Assembly (NCBI RefSeq): GCF_900100345.1
Contig: NZ_FMTT01000003.1
Span: forward strand, 112,821 to 176,820
Reading direction: 5' to 3'
Source of the DNA: Paenibacillus tianmuensis
GTDB lineage: Bacteria; Bacillota; Bacilli; Paenibacillales; NBRC-103111
Length of the DNA: 64,000 nt
Numbering within the stretch: position 1 is the first letter of the stretch; every line of letters starts with the position of its first letter. The position numbers were made by a program, and so were the translations under genes. Below are positions 9,476 to 18,439 of this stretch, one piece after another. The notes under the pieces are model-generated. The model saw only the letters and a list, made by a program, of their open reading frames with translations, had not been told where the DNA came from and ran no database searches.

Positions 9476-10111
9476 ATGCTAGGACCAAATCCAAGAGAGA
9501 AATACCCAATACCCGGGAATAAAAATGTACAGTTCATCAACAATACGATTACAAAATCCAACATCATCGTTGGGGATTATTCATACTATGATGCATTACA
9601 TGGAGAATCGTTTGAGGATCAAGTGCTATACCATTATGAAGTCTTGGGTACGAAACTGGTGATTGGAAAGTTCTGTTCGATCGCTCCCGAAACAAGATTT
9701 ATTATGGGGGGCGGTAATCATAGAATGGATGGCTCAACTTACCCGTTCAACATTTTCGGTAACGGCTGGGAAGCTTATACCCCTACATTGGAACAATTGC
9801 CGCTTAAAGGGGATACGGTTGTTGGCAACGACGTCTGGATAGGCAGACGTGCAACCATTATGCCGGGTGTACGTATTGGTGATGGAGCCATCATAGGCGC
9901 CGAGTCGGTTGTCGTAAAGGATGTGAAGCCGTACACGATCGTTGGCGGAAATCCTGCAAAGGAAATACGAAAACGTTATTCACCGGAGATCATTGAGGAG
10001 TTGTTGGAAATCCGTTGGTGGGATAATGATATTGAAATCATCAATCAAAATATCGAGGCGATCGTAAGCGGGGATATCGAATCGTTAAGAAAAATGAGGA
10101 GTTTACGATGA
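9476..10111 (+). CDS. vat: Vat-family streptogramin A O-acetyltransferase
   Basis: 211 residues of left-handed beta-helix (hexapeptide repeat) acetyltransferase. It carries the Vat signature: an N-terminal [44 protein letters not shown], then [20 protein letters not shown] with the catalytic His, VGNDVWIGR and [11 protein letters not shown] near the C terminus. Vat enzymes acetylate the single hydroxyl of group A streptogramins using acetyl-CoA. Xenobiotic acetyltransferases of this family also include CatB-type chloramphenicol enzymes, but the N-terminal block favours Vat. AAGGAAGG precedes the ATG. Its stop overlaps the next start, so it is co-transcribed with ABC-F and the GNAT gene. Confidence 0.88.
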   Translation: MLGPNPREKYPIPGNKNVQFINNTITKSNIIVGDYSYYDALHGESFEDQVLYHYEVLGTKLVIGKFCSIAPETRFIMGGGNHRMDGSTYPFNIFGNGWEAYTPTLEQLPLKGDTVVGNDVWIGRRATIMPGVRIGDGAIIGAESVVVKDVKPYTIVGGNPAKEIRKRYSPEIIEELLEIRWWDNDIEIINQNIEAIVSGDIESLRKMRSLR

Positions 10112-10995
10112 GAGAGGTTCGACTAATTAGTGACTACAAGCAGAACGAAGTATATAAAGAGAGCTTTAATGAACTCGCAAAGCAGACATTTGGGCTGGAT
10201 TTTAAAGAATGGTATGATAAGGGTTGTTGGAATGACGATTATATTTGTTATTCATTCGTAGACGGGGATACGATTATTGCAAATGCTTCGATCAATAAGA
10301 TGCTTCTTACGTCAAATGGCAAAGAATATAAGGCCATCCAAGTGGGGACGGTCATGACCCATCCCGATTATCGGCATCAAGGGTTGTCGGCTAAGCTGAT
10401 GAACCATATCATGGAGAAATATGAAAAGGAATATGATTTTATCTATTTATTTGCGAATGAAACGGTGTTGGATTTTTATCCGAAATTTGGCTTTGAGAAG
10501 GTACATGAAAGCAGCTTCACTCTGGCGGTTTCGGATTTGAAGAAGCAAGTGGTAAAACCGGCTCTGCGCAAGCTGGATGTCGACAATCCGGTGGACTTCG
10601 AGCTGATGAAGGAGTTTGCAGTTGAAAGAATACCTGTATCGTCAACATTTGGCGTAAAGAATAATGAGAATTTGTTGATGGTTTACTTGATTGTTGTTTT
10701 TCGTGATGCCATCTACTATGACCATGATGAGGATGCGATACTTCTATTTGAACAAAAAGAGAATACGTTGCATGTTTATGATATCGTAAGTAAAAGGAAA
10801 GTCAATTTAGAGACAGTTGTCAGCCATATGATTTCTGAAAAGACGGAGTTTGTTCATTTTTACTTTGTACCTGACAGTGACAATGAGAACATCCAGTCCA
10901 CCTTGATAACAGAGACGGATGATGTGTTGTTTGTTCGACCGTTATTCCTGGATGAAGGGAAGCATTTTAGATTTCCGCTGACCTCTCATTCGTAG
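10108..10995 (+). CDS. GNAT-family N-acetyltransferase (Eis-like, two-domain)
   Basis: 295 residues. The N-terminal half holds a GNAT domain with the acetyl-CoA loop [18 protein letters not shown] near residues 76-94 and the strand [11 protein letters not shown] near 125. The C-terminal half (about 150-295) lacks clear motifs but could be a second GNAT or sterol-carrier-like domain as in Eis-type enzymes. It overlaps vat by 4 bases (ATGA), so it is translationally coupled to a resistance gene. The substrate is unknown; an aminoglycoside or another antibiotic amine would fit the setting, but this is inference. Confidence 0.8.
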   Translation: MREVRLISDYKQNEVYKESFNELAKQTFGLDFKEWYDKGCWNDDYICYSFVDGDTIIANASINKMLLTSNGKEYKAIQVGTVMTHPDYRHQGLSAKLMNHIMEKYEKEYDFIYLFANETVLDFYPKFGFEKVHESSFTLAVSDLKKQVVKPALRKLDVDNPVDFELMKEFAVERIPVSSTFGVKNNENLLMVYLIVVFRDAIYYDHDEDAILLFEQKENTLHVYDIVSKRKVNLETVVSHMISEKTEFVHFYFVPDSDNENIQSTLITETDDVLFVRPLFLDEGKHFRFPLTSHS

Positions 10996-11084
10996 CAAAT
11001 ATTTTTTGAACTTATTAAGGTTTGTATTAAAGCCATTTTTGATATAAAATTTAGCAATAGTTGTGCTGGCGGGAGGTCAAAGAA

Positions 11085-11603
11085 TTGTATATCACAGTCG
11101 TAGAATATGATCCGAATTGGAAAAACGAGTACCTCAAAGAAGAGCACGCAATAAAGGAAATTCTTCAAGACGAATTGGTGAACAGCTTTCATATTGGAAG
11201 TACTTCCGTTCCCAATTTAAAAGCAAAACCTATTATCGACATTCTGCTTGTTGTCAACGACATCAATGAATTAGATACTTACTCTGCCCAATTTGAAAAT
11301 CTTGGTTACGAAGTTATGGGCGAATTTGGAATCAAAGGAAGAAGATATTTCCGTAAGGGCGGAGATCACCGCACGCATCAAATTCATGCTTTCCAGTATG
11401 ACAATATTCAAGAAATCGAAAGGCACCTGTCGTTCAGAGATTATCTTCGCCTGAATCCGGGAATATGTAAGGAATACGGAGAAATAAAAAGTAAATTAGC
11501 TGACAAATATCCAACCGACATTGATAGCTATGGCGACGGTAAAGATGATTTTGTCAAAAAAATAGAAAAAGAAGCTCTCCAATGGCATTGGTCTATTCGC
11601 TAA
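11085..11603 (+). CDS. GrpB-family (UPF0157) protein, nucleotidyltransferase fold
   Basis: 172 residues from the TTG at 11085, which has GGGAGG 8 bases upstream; the longer frame from 11061 would contain the ribosome binding site. The family block reads VVEYDPNWKNEYLKE, then HIGSTSVPNLKAKPIIDILLVV, then HQIHAFQYD. The GSTS...KPxIDI pattern is that of minimal nucleotidyltransferases. GrpB proteins are widespread in Firmicutes and their substrate is not established. The preceding GNAT gene ends 90 bases upstream, so this gene may be separately transcribed. A terminator-like hairpin follows. Confidence 0.85.
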   Translation: MYITVVEYDPNWKNEYLKEEHAIKEILQDELVNSFHIGSTSVPNLKAKPIIDILLVVNDINELDTYSAQFENLGYEVMGEFGIKGRRYFRKGGDHRTHQIHAFQYDNIQEIERHLSFRDYLRLNPGICKEYGEIKSKLADKYPTDIDSYGDGKDDFVKKIEKEALQWHWSIR

Positions 11604-11622
11604 AATCTAATGCTTGAAGCAG

Positions 11623-11660
11623 GCTGACGCCATTTGAATAAGGGCGTCAGCTTATCTCAT
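11623..11660 (+). terminator. Terminator after the GrpB-family gene
   Basis: GCTGACGCC (11623-11631) pairs perfectly with GGCGTCAGC (11643-11651), followed by TTATCTCATTT. The T-run is interrupted, so efficiency is uncertain. Confidence 0.6.
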
Positions 11661-11698
11661 TTATTCAAAAAGCTCAAAAGCGGGAGGTATAAAATACA

Positions 11699-12304
11699 AT
11701 GATGAATATGAGTGAGAAAGAAAAAATGAAGCTCGGGTTGCTTTATGATGCGAACGGTAACGAGTCACTCATTAAAGAACGAGAATACGCTAAGGAGATA
11801 TGTTTTCAGTATAACCAACTTCCCCCCTCAAGAGCGGAAGAAAGAAAAGATATAATAAAAAAGTTATTTGGCAAAACGGGGAATAACTTTTTGATTGAAC
11901 CCTCTTTTTATTGTGATTATGGGTATAACATTGAAATAGGTGAGAATTTTTACTCTAATCATAATCTGGTGATATTAGACGGAGAAAAGGTTACCTTTGG
12001 AGATAATGTGTTCATTGCTCCTAACTGTGGCTTCTATACAGCAGGTCATCCACTGGATGTGGAACAGCGTAATATGGGGCTGGAATATGCCTATCCGATA
12101 AAAGTCGGAAACAATGTATGGATCGGGGGAAATGTTTCTGTTATGCCGGGGGTAACGATAGGCGACAATACCGTTATTGGCGGGGGGAGTGTTGTCACAA
12201 AAAATATTCCCTCAGGTGTAGTCGCTGTTGGAAATCCTTGTCGTGTACTGAGGGAGATCACGGATGAAGATAAGAATAAATATAGAAAAAGCATGAATGA
12301 ATAG
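11699..12304 (+). CDS. maa: Maltose/galactoside O-acetyltransferase family protein
   Basis: 201 residues, the usual length for Maa/LacA. The N-terminal maltose acetyltransferase helix (EKEKMKLGLLYDANGNESL) is followed by hexapeptide-repeat beta-helix turns: YCDYGYNIEIGENF, APNCGFYTAGHPLD with the catalytic His, and GNNVWIGGNVSVMPGVTIGDNTVIGGGSVV. It transfers acetyl from acetyl-CoA to the 6-hydroxyl of sugars. GGGAGG precedes a run of two ATGs; the start at 11699 is followed by another ATG two codons later. The gene is AT-rich like its neighbours. The exact sugar is unknown. Confidence 0.88.
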   Translation: MMNMSEKEKMKLGLLYDANGNESLIKEREYAKEICFQYNQLPPSRAEERKDIIKKLFGKTGNNFLIEPSFYCDYGYNIEIGENFYSNHNLVILDGEKVTFGDNVFIAPNCGFYTAGHPLDVEQRNMGLEYAYPIKVGNNVWIGGNVSVMPGVTIGDNTVIGGGSVVTKNIPSGVVAVGNPCRVLREITDEDKNKYRKSMNE

Positions 12305-12331
12305 CTGGGAAAAGTTCAGGAGGGACGTCTA

Positions 12332-12919
12332 ATGAGATACGATGCGAACAATTTATTTTGGATAAATGAACCCGTGAGGTATTCTATTCAGGAAGATGAG
12401 GTTGTTATTACAACTGACCCTGGCACGGACTTCTGGCAGCGTACATACTACGGTTTTAGAAACGATAATGCGCCAGCCTTGTTATTCAAGATCAATGAAC
12501 CATACTTTTCTTTTGTAGTCAGAACAGAGTTTGATAGCAAACATCGTTTTGATCAATGCGGTGTCATTATTTACCAGAATAGTGATAATTGGTTCAAGGC
12601 TTCAATTGAGTATGAAAATGAAGAGTATCAACGATTAGGAAGCGTTGTTACAAACCATGGATTTTCAGATTGGGCGACTACAGATATTGATTCTAATTTT
12701 AAAAGTATGTTTTACAGAATTAGCCGTCGTGAGAGTGATTTCTGCATCGAGAATTCGTATGATGGCATCGAATATAAACAAATGCGCATTTTTCATTTGT
12801 TTGAAGGTAAAGGGGAAATTCAACTGGGAATCTATGCATGTAGTCCTGAAAATTCCTCATTTAAATCTGTTTTTAGCGAGATGAAGATAACGGAATGCCA
12901 ATGGAAAGCACATGAATAA
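12332..12919 (+). CDS. DUF1349 family protein
   Basis: 195 residues with a concanavalin-like beta-sandwich pattern typical of DUF1349: FWINEP near the start, TDFWQRTYYGF, FVVRTEFDSKHRFDQCGVIIYQNSDNWFKASIEYE and FEGKGEIQLGIYACSPE. No signal peptide is present. Members are often described as carbohydrate-binding-like proteins of unknown role. It begins 27 bases after maa, with AGGAGGGAC upstream of the ATG, so it is probably in the same transcript. Confidence 0.85.
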   Translation: MRYDANNLFWINEPVRYSIQEDEVVITTDPGTDFWQRTYYGFRNDNAPALLFKINEPYFSFVVRTEFDSKHRFDQCGVIIYQNSDNWFKASIEYENEEYQRLGSVVTNHGFSDWATTDIDSNFKSMFYRISRRESDFCIENSYDGIEYKQMRIFHLFEGKGEIQLGIYACSPENSSFKSVFSEMKITECQWKAHE

Positions 12920-12945
12920 TCCACACATGTATTGGAGGCAAAAGC

Positions 12946-13350
12946 ATGAACACGATTCATTTTACAATAGAACCCCCTACAGATTTTGCGCAATTACTTT
13001 CCCTTTATGAATCATTAGGATGGAATTCACTTAACTTATCCGTTGATGAGTTAAAAAAAATGTGCAATCAAAGTTGGTATGCAATTTATGCTTTTGACGA
13101 TCAAAAATTGGTGGGGATGGGACGTATTATTTCAGATGGAGTGATTACTGGGATTATATGTGGACTGTGCGTACTGCCGAGTTATCAGTCCAAAGGGATT
13201 GGCAAAGAAATGGTGAATCGAATGATTGACCATTGTGAGCGCAATCGCGTCATTCCCCAGCTTATGTGTACAGAAAGCTTGGAATCCTACTACGAGTCCT
13301 TTGGATTCAAGAAATTTACTGTTGGAATGACAAGAAAGATCATGCGATAA
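12946..13350 (+). CDS. GNAT-family N-acetyltransferase (short)
   Basis: 134 residues forming one GNAT domain: motif A VLPSYQSKGIGKEMVNRMIDH near residues 72-90, followed by SLESYYESFGFKKF. The size and the block GWNSLNLSVDEL resemble small amino-group acetyltransferases of the YhbS/ElaA-like group. TGGAGG lies before the ATG. It starts 26 bases after the DUF1349 gene and is likely part of the same operon. The substrate is unknown. Confidence 0.85.
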   Translation: MNTIHFTIEPPTDFAQLLSLYESLGWNSLNLSVDELKKMCNQSWYAIYAFDDQKLVGMGRIISDGVITGIICGLCVLPSYQSKGIGKEMVNRMIDHCERNRVIPQLMCTESLESYYESFGFKKFTVGMTRKIMR

Positions 13351-13565
13351 GGTGCAGTCCTTGTGAAAAATATAACTTGACATATTCGTGTTTTCGGGGA
13401 TATTATAGACTCATAATATCCTTGATTCCCGAAAATGTGTTGAGCTCACACTTCATATTTTTTTGAATATTTAAAGGATATAAACACTCTTTAATATCTT
13501 TTTATAAGAGAGTACACTTATTGAATGGATTAGATAAGATCATTATTGTGGAGTGGAGTGATAAT

Positions 13566-14750
13566 ATGAAGGAGTTATCTGTAAGAGAACCTCGTTATTC
13601 TTTGATAACGTTGATCTTGTTTTTTTCGGGATTAACCATTATGTCCAGCTTCTATGCCACGATCCCCTTAATCTCCGTCTTTTCAAAGGAGTTTTCGGTT
13701 CCTGAAGGGCAGGCTGTATGGACGAGCAGTTTGTTTACGCTTAGTTTCGCTATTGGCTGCTTAGTGTTTGGGCCATTATCAGATCGTATTGGCCGAAAAA
13801 AAGTCATGCTTGGGGGATTAGTTGCGTTAACAATTGTTACTATTATTTTAGGGTTTCAAAGTAATTTGTACTCCATTATTGTATTAAGAGGAATACAAGG
13901 CTTGACTGCGGCTACCTTCTCTCCCATAGTGCTTCCCTATGTGATGGAATTGTTCCCGCAAAATAAAAGAGTATTCGCCCTTAGCTGTATGAGCGCAGGT
14001 TTTCTTATGGCAGGAATTGTCGGACAGGTGTTCAGCAGCTTTATAAGTTCTCAGCTAGGCTGGCAATATGTATTCCTTATTTTGGCGGCGATCTATGTTA
14101 TATTAACACTTCTCATGATATTTTTTATACCCAACCTCCCGGCGAATGGGGTTCGTATTGGGGAAACATTTAAACTAATAGGAAAGACACTAGGACAAAA
14201 GTCACTATGGTTTGCATTTGCTATCGCACTAGTCATGCTGCTTTCCTTTGTAGGCATGTACACGGCATTGGGGAAATTTTTAAGCAGCCCTCTTTTCGGG
14301 TTCTCGAATGAACAGATATTATATGTGCGATCCGTAGGGGCCATAGGAATGGCATTGTCTTTATTTGCGAGTACTCTGGTTAAGAAATTTAGCGTGATAC
14401 CGGTACTCAGAAGCGCAATAATCTTATCTGCTGCCTCATTGATCCTCTTAGGATTTGGCGCAAACATGGTGTTTATGATTGTCATAAGCGTAGTGTTTGT
14501 ATCCGGAATTGCGGTTGCTATCCCTTCGTTGGTTTCACTGGTCGGTGAACTTGGGGGAGCTGCAAGAGGTGCAGCGATTTCCATCTATACGGTTGTTGTG
14601 AATTTAGGCGCTACCATCGGACCTATCCTAGTCGTTCAGTTGCTCGGGACCGGCAATTATGTCCTTACTTTTTCCAGCTTGGCGGGCTGCTTGCTGTTGG
14701 GATTGCTGGCAACAATTTTTGTAAAACGTTACATCCCAGCGAGAAACTGA
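13566..14750 (+). CDS. Major facilitator superfamily efflux transporter
   Basis: 394 residues from the ATG at 13566 (MKELSVREPRYS), which has GTGGAGTGGAG just upstream; an in-frame TTG at 13521 lacks such a site. About 12 hydrophobic segments are visible, with the MFS motif A GPLSDRIGRKK between segments 2 and 3 and a long central loop near residue 190. It looks like the AraJ/YnfM/Bcr-type drug or sugar efflux group of proton-coupled exporters. It is separated by about 215 AT-rich bases from the upstream GNAT gene. Placement among resistance and acetyltransferase genes suggests drug efflux, by inference. Confidence 0.88.
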   Translation: MKELSVREPRYSLITLILFFSGLTIMSSFYATIPLISVFSKEFSVPEGQAVWTSSLFTLSFAIGCLVFGPLSDRIGRKKVMLGGLVALTIVTIILGFQSNLYSIIVLRGIQGLTAATFSPIVLPYVMELFPQNKRVFALSCMSAGFLMAGIVGQVFSSFISSQLGWQYVFLILAAIYVILTLLMIFFIPNLPANGVRIGETFKLIGKTLGQKSLWFAFAIALVMLLSFVGMYTALGKFLSSPLFGFSNEQILYVRSVGAIGMALSLFASTLVKKFSVIPVLRSAIILSAASLILLGFGANMVFMIVISVVFVSGIAVAIPSLVSLVGELGGAARGAAISIYTVVVNLGATIGPILVVQLLGTGNYVLTFSSLAGCLLLGLLATIFVKRYIPARN

Positions 14751-14837
14751 ACTGCTTATCCAACTCAATCCGATAGTCTATCGAAAGTGGAAAAGTATTA
14801 CCCTTTTGGGTTATAATTAGCCAAGGGGTGGATTTTA

Positions 14838-15884
14838 ATGAATACTACGTATAATGAAAAGACACACACGTCGATTAAACAATTATTTAACAAGCTTTCA
14901 CCAAAAGGTCCCGGTTGTGCGTATATTGCCAGTTTCGATAGCGGAGTAACTTATAAAGGCGCAGTTGGCTTGGCTTCAATAGAGGAAAGCCTGCCGATCA
15001 CCACCACAACAATTTTTAATATTGCTTCAGTCTCCAAACAATTCACGGCATTTTCCATTTTACTCTTAGAGCAAGAAGGAAAATTGAGTCTGGATGATTC
15101 CATTTTAAAGTTTGTGCCTTCCTTAGGGGCATATGCTGAGCCTGTAACGTTGAGACATCTCATTCATCACACTAGTGGATTAGTTGATTATATGGAATTG
15201 GCTGAAGCGGCGAATATTAAAGATACGGATAAATTAACTGCGGAAGAATCGCTGGAACACCTTATTAACCATCAAGCAGCAAGTTTTCCGGTCGGAACAA
15301 AATTTGAGTATAGCAATACAGGCTATTTTTTATTATCGCAAGTCATAGAGAAAGCAAGCGGCAAGTCTCACCGTGAGTTTGCGAAGGAGCGTATTTTTGA
15401 ACCTTTACATATGAACGACACAACAATTGTCGATTGCTATCCAACTACGATGTCCATTGCTAGCGGCTATTTGAAGAATGAGCAAGGTGCATATGAAATC
15501 TATGAAAGCCCTTGGGAACATACAGGGGATGGGGCAGTTCATACAACGGTTGAAGACTTGGTAAAATGGGGAGAAAATTTGACTACAGGTACCGTTGGCG
15601 GAAAAGAGCTTGTTCAAAGAATGAGCGAAACAGGTCCCAAAATTTCTCCAACAGGAGAGACGATTATAGACAATGAAGATTATGCTTTTGGACTGGAGCA
15701 TACAGAAGATTTTGGTTGTCGATGCTTGAGACATTCAGGAGGCTGGGCGGGTTATAGGTCATACTTCATGCGGTTCCCGGAAGATCGTTTGTCTGTTGCA
15801 GTACTCAGTAACTGTGACGAATTTGATCCTGACGAGTATGCTCATAAAATAGCGAAAATTGTTTTAGAAAAAACGGAAGAATAG
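14838..15884 (+). CDS. Serine hydrolase, beta-lactamase/PBP4 (AmpC-like) fold
   Basis: 348 residues with the three active-site motifs of class C beta-lactamase-related proteins: SVSK (SxxK) near residue 65, YSN (YxN) near 155 and HSGG (replacing KTG) near 297. No signal peptide or transmembrane segment is seen, so it is probably cytoplasmic, more like esterases and D-aminopeptidases of this fold than secreted beta-lactamase. AAGGGGTGG precedes the ATG. A terminator follows the stop by 7 bases. It ends the AT-rich accessory block. Hydrolysis of beta-lactams cannot be claimed. Confidence 0.85.
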   Translation: MNTTYNEKTHTSIKQLFNKLSPKGPGCAYIASFDSGVTYKGAVGLASIEESLPITTTTIFNIASVSKQFTAFSILLLEQEGKLSLDDSILKFVPSLGAYAEPVTLRHLIHHTSGLVDYMELAEAANIKDTDKLTAEESLEHLINHQAASFPVGTKFEYSNTGYFLLSQVIEKASGKSHREFAKERIFEPLHMNDTTIVDCYPTTMSIASGYLKNEQGAYEIYESPWEHTGDGAVHTTVEDLVKWGENLTTGTVGGKELVQRMSETGPKISPTGETIIDNEDYAFGLEHTEDFGCRCLRHSGGWAGYRSYFMRFPEDRLSVAVLSNCDEFDPDEYAHKIAKIVLEKTEE

Positions 15885-15890
15885 ACAAGA

Positions 15891-15964
15891 GACTTCACTT
15901 CCTTGGTTGTTTTCGGGCTTGATCGCTTGAAAACTTCTCCAAGTCGGGGTGAAGTCCTTTTTTA
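15891..15964 (+). terminator. Terminator after the serine hydrolase gene
   Basis: GACTTCAC (15891-15898) pairs with GTGAAGTC (15949-15956), followed by CCTTTTTT. The large interior may fold further. Confidence 0.65.
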
Positions 15965-15993
15965 TGCAGCAAAATGCTCGTTTAAAAAAATGA

Positions 15994-16053
15994 TTGACAA
16001 CGATTAGAAATTCATGAATGATGGACATAGAAAATAAACCTGAAACAAACTAG
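15994..16053 (+). promoter_or_regulatory. Promoter and candidate operator of the first beta-helix gene
   Basis: TTGACA (15994-15999), 17 bases, then AATGAT (16017-16022), followed by AAACAAACTAG at 16043-16053. The block around the -35 (AAAAATGATTGACAA..ATTAGAA) and the AAACAAACTAG element recur before the dehydrogenase gene at 18440, which suggests shared control of the two transcripts. Confidence 0.6.
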
Positions 16054-16129
16054 CTAACGTGAAACCTTGGGTATTATTCCATGATTTTAAATCAGTATAA
16101 AACCAGATGAGCAATCGGAGGGCAATGCG

Positions 16130-18244
16130 ATGATCCAACTATCAAACCTGGAAGAGCTGCTTGCGTATAGACCCTCTTCTAAGGATGACGGACAACTTGT
16201 TTATGTAAGCGGATACCATCAAGAGGGGGACGGGGGCGGCAAGCTTGTCCGCTGGATCGCTTGCAGCGCCAAAGACGACAACGGCGGGACGGTTCATGAT
16301 CCTGGTCTCGGCGGCAGCGGCCGCTGGGAAACTGTACATAACGGAGAGGGAGATTTTCGGTGGTTCGGTATATTCGGCCCGGTCCAACATGCGGATGACG
16401 CGTTGGACGCGATGGTGAACGATTCTTCGATTCACCGGATCGAGGCGCATACGGATCTTAACTTTATCCGGCGTCATACCTACGACCGCAGCCATATCGA
16501 GCTTAATTTTTACGGACATACCGTCACTACCGAGGGCATCGAGTTAAATACGAAAAGCAATCCGTTTGGGGCGGTTATTTTTTTCCAAGGAAAGGCCACC
16601 GGCGTAACGCAAACCGTTACGCTATCTGCGGAGCTCCCGGAGCAGACCGATGTGCTGGAGGTGTTCGAATCGTCGGCCTTCGAGGTAGGGGATTGGTGGA
16701 TCGCCAGGGTGAACAATAATCCGGAAGGCCGTGCGCAGCGCGAGTTGGATTATTTGCTTCAGATCACCGAAATTATTGACCGTACCCATGTTCGAGTGAA
16801 CTACAAGCTCGGATGGGCGCTGGCTCCGGGGAGGGAGATCACTTATACGAAGATGAATCCTGTCTTCCGCAGCCATGTGCGCAATATGAACTTTATCGGC
16901 GTACCGGTGCCGGAGAATGGATCTACCACCGAGCAGCCATTCGATCACTGGGATAGGCTCGGCTCCCATCCGATTGCCTACGAATTCGCCGTCGAGTGCA
17001 ACGTCGCCGATGTCAAGGCGGCGAAGGTGTTTTGGCCCGTCATTGAACGGCGATACTGTACCCACTACGTAACGGAGCGCTGCAGGTTAATCAACCCTGA
17101 GGAAGTGATCTGGGGCGGCACCGGTTACCTGACGCAGCAGCTAAACGTTCTGTACGGACATGTCCGCGATTGCCATACGAGCAACGCGCGTCACTTGAAC
17201 GATTTCACATGCGCCGCTTACTGCATGGTGGAGAACTGCCATGGCGATGGCGACGAGCACGGTTCGTTCGTTACCCATGGCCAATATGAGCATGATCTCA
17301 CGTATATCGGCAACTCGGGGCTGCTTTCTTTTGCCAACAGCGGTACGACGTGGGGAGATAGCGCCAAACGGATTACGGTCAAAAAACACGTCGGCTCGCG
17401 AGTGGTTGCGCATAAGCGAATTACCGATTTGACGCTGGAGGATGTTCATGCGGTCTGGAAAGAAGGGCTGGTCGATTCCGGCACGATTTGGGCTAACGCG
17501 GACGGCTTGCAAATGAGGGGCTGCACCGCCGACACGATGCTTACGCTCTCGCAGAGCTCATCCCGCTCGAAGCGGGGCAATCTCGCGGACGGCTGCTCCT
17601 TTGGGATGACCAAGGATGCCGAAATAGCCCGGCGTCCCGGCGTCCCCCATGCAGGCTTTCGTCCGGTCATATCGGATTTTGTCATGCAAAATTGCAAAGT
17701 TCACAACGTGGACAATAACGTGATCGGAAGCATAAACCGTCTTGTGTTGATAAACACATGGTTTATAGGCGCTTCTCCGGAAGCAAGCCCGGTTCGTGTC
17801 GGGTGTGCCGAGGTCATCGTTCAGGGCGGCGGCTCCGTGAATAGCGGCATGGAGCTGACGGGCGTATTTGATCCTGCCGTGACGGGTACGCCGGACCAGT
17901 CCATTACGGTAGACAGCGGCACGTCGTTCCGTGGAACGAATGCGGGAAAGGCGTTTTTGAAGAGCAGCAATACAGAAGGAATCGTGACATGGGTCTTCGG
18001 CGATTGCAAGAGCTCGGCGCCGGATGCCGAGACGGCCCACTTTAGCATCCAAGGCGGCTGCAACAAATTAAGAGCGGTCGGCTCCCGGTTTTCGGGCGGC
18101 CGGTATGAAGTTGCGGCCGGATCGTTTGGCAGCGGCTCGTATTTGCTCATGACGGCCTGCATCGAGGAAGGCGTGAACCGCTCCTCTCTTCCGATGGAAA
18201 GCGATGTAGTGAAACACGAGGTGGGAATCATGATCCTATCCTAA
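16130..18244 (+). CDS. Tailspike/pectate-lyase-like beta-helix protein, no signal peptide
   Basis: 704 residues of unknown activity. The N-terminal part (about 20-85) has the pattern seen at the start of phage tailspike and pectate-lyase-3 proteins: GDGGGKLVRW, DNGGTVHDPG, GRWETVHNGEGDFRWFG. The rest is rich in short strands, Asn and Gly as in right-handed parallel beta-helices; examples are SNARHLNDFTCAAYCMVENC near 345 and YIGNSGLLSFANSG. A paralogue with nearly identical blocks lies at 22966. This copy has no signal peptide, so it is either cytoplasmic or exported by another route. CGGAGGG precedes the ATG and a terminator follows. A glycan lyase or hydrolase role is inference. Confidence 0.75.
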   Translation: MIQLSNLEELLAYRPSSKDDGQLVYVSGYHQEGDGGGKLVRWIACSAKDDNGGTVHDPGLGGSGRWETVHNGEGDFRWFGIFGPVQHADDALDAMVNDSSIHRIEAHTDLNFIRRHTYDRSHIELNFYGHTVTTEGIELNTKSNPFGAVIFFQGKATGVTQTVTLSAELPEQTDVLEVFESSAFEVGDWWIARVNNNPEGRAQRELDYLLQITEIIDRTHVRVNYKLGWALAPGREITYTKMNPVFRSHVRNMNFIGVPVPENGSTTEQPFDHWDRLGSHPIAYEFAVECNVADVKAAKVFWPVIERRYCTHYVTERCRLINPEEVIWGGTGYLTQQLNVLYGHVRDCHTSNARHLNDFTCAAYCMVENCHGDGDEHGSFVTHGQYEHDLTYIGNSGLLSFANSGTTWGDSAKRITVKKHVGSRVVAHKRITDLTLEDVHAVWKEGLVDSGTIWANADGLQMRGCTADTMLTLSQSSSRSKRGNLADGCSFGMTKDAEIARRPGVPHAGFRPVISDFVMQNCKVHNVDNNVIGSINRLVLINTWFIGASPEASPVRVGCAEVIVQGGGSVNSGMELTGVFDPAVTGTPDQSITVDSGTSFRGTNAGKAFLKSSNTEGIVTWVFGDCKSSAPDAETAHFSIQGGCNKLRAVGSRFSGGRYEVAAGSFGSGSYLLMTACIEEGVNRSSLPMESDVVKHEVGIMILS

Positions 18245-18254
18245 TCATTACGGG

Positions 18255-18285
18255 AGCCTGTCTTTCGGAAGACAGGCTTTCTTGA
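18255..18285 (+). terminator. Terminator after the first beta-helix gene
   Basis: AGCCTGTCTT (18255-18264) pairs perfectly with AAGACAGGCT (18269-18278) around TCGG, followed by TTCTTG. It separates this gene from the following transport operon. Confidence 0.8.
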
Positions 18286-18293
18286 GAAGAAAG

Positions 18294-18307
18294 CGTAAGC
18301 GATTACA
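18294..18307. promoter_or_regulatory. Candidate catabolite-responsive element (cre)
   Basis: On the minus strand the site reads TGTAATCGCTTACG, matching the CcpA consensus TGWNANCGNTNWCA at 13 of 14 positions. It ends 7 bases upstream of the -35 of the dehydrogenase-importer operon, a position compatible with carbon catabolite control. Confidence 0.5.
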
Positions 18308-18314
18308 AAAATGA

Positions 18315-18371
18315 TTGACAATATTAGAATTTGCTATTTATAATGAAGAAAACAAACTAGAAACAAATTAG
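18315..18371 (+). promoter_or_regulatory. Promoter with tandem 11-bp operator of the importer operon
   Basis: TTGACA (18315-18320), 18 bases, TATAAT (18339-18344). Directly after it stand two abutting 11-bp units, AAACAAACTAG (18350-18360) and AAACAAATTAG (18361-18371). The same 11-mer stands at 16043-16053. Such tandem sites over the transcript start suggest a repressor or activator site. Confidence 0.65.
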
Positions 18372-18439
18372 TGGAATAATTTTGAAGTAATAAATGAAAA
18401 GATTTAATCAGAATTAAACCACAGGAAGGGGCCGGTGTT

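Noticed and set aside
16142-18244. The beta-helix genes as prophage tailspike genes
   Set aside because: Their N-terminal pattern is tailspike-like, but no phage genes are nearby, one copy has a Tat signal and both are linked to a sugar importer, so a glycan-use role is more likely.
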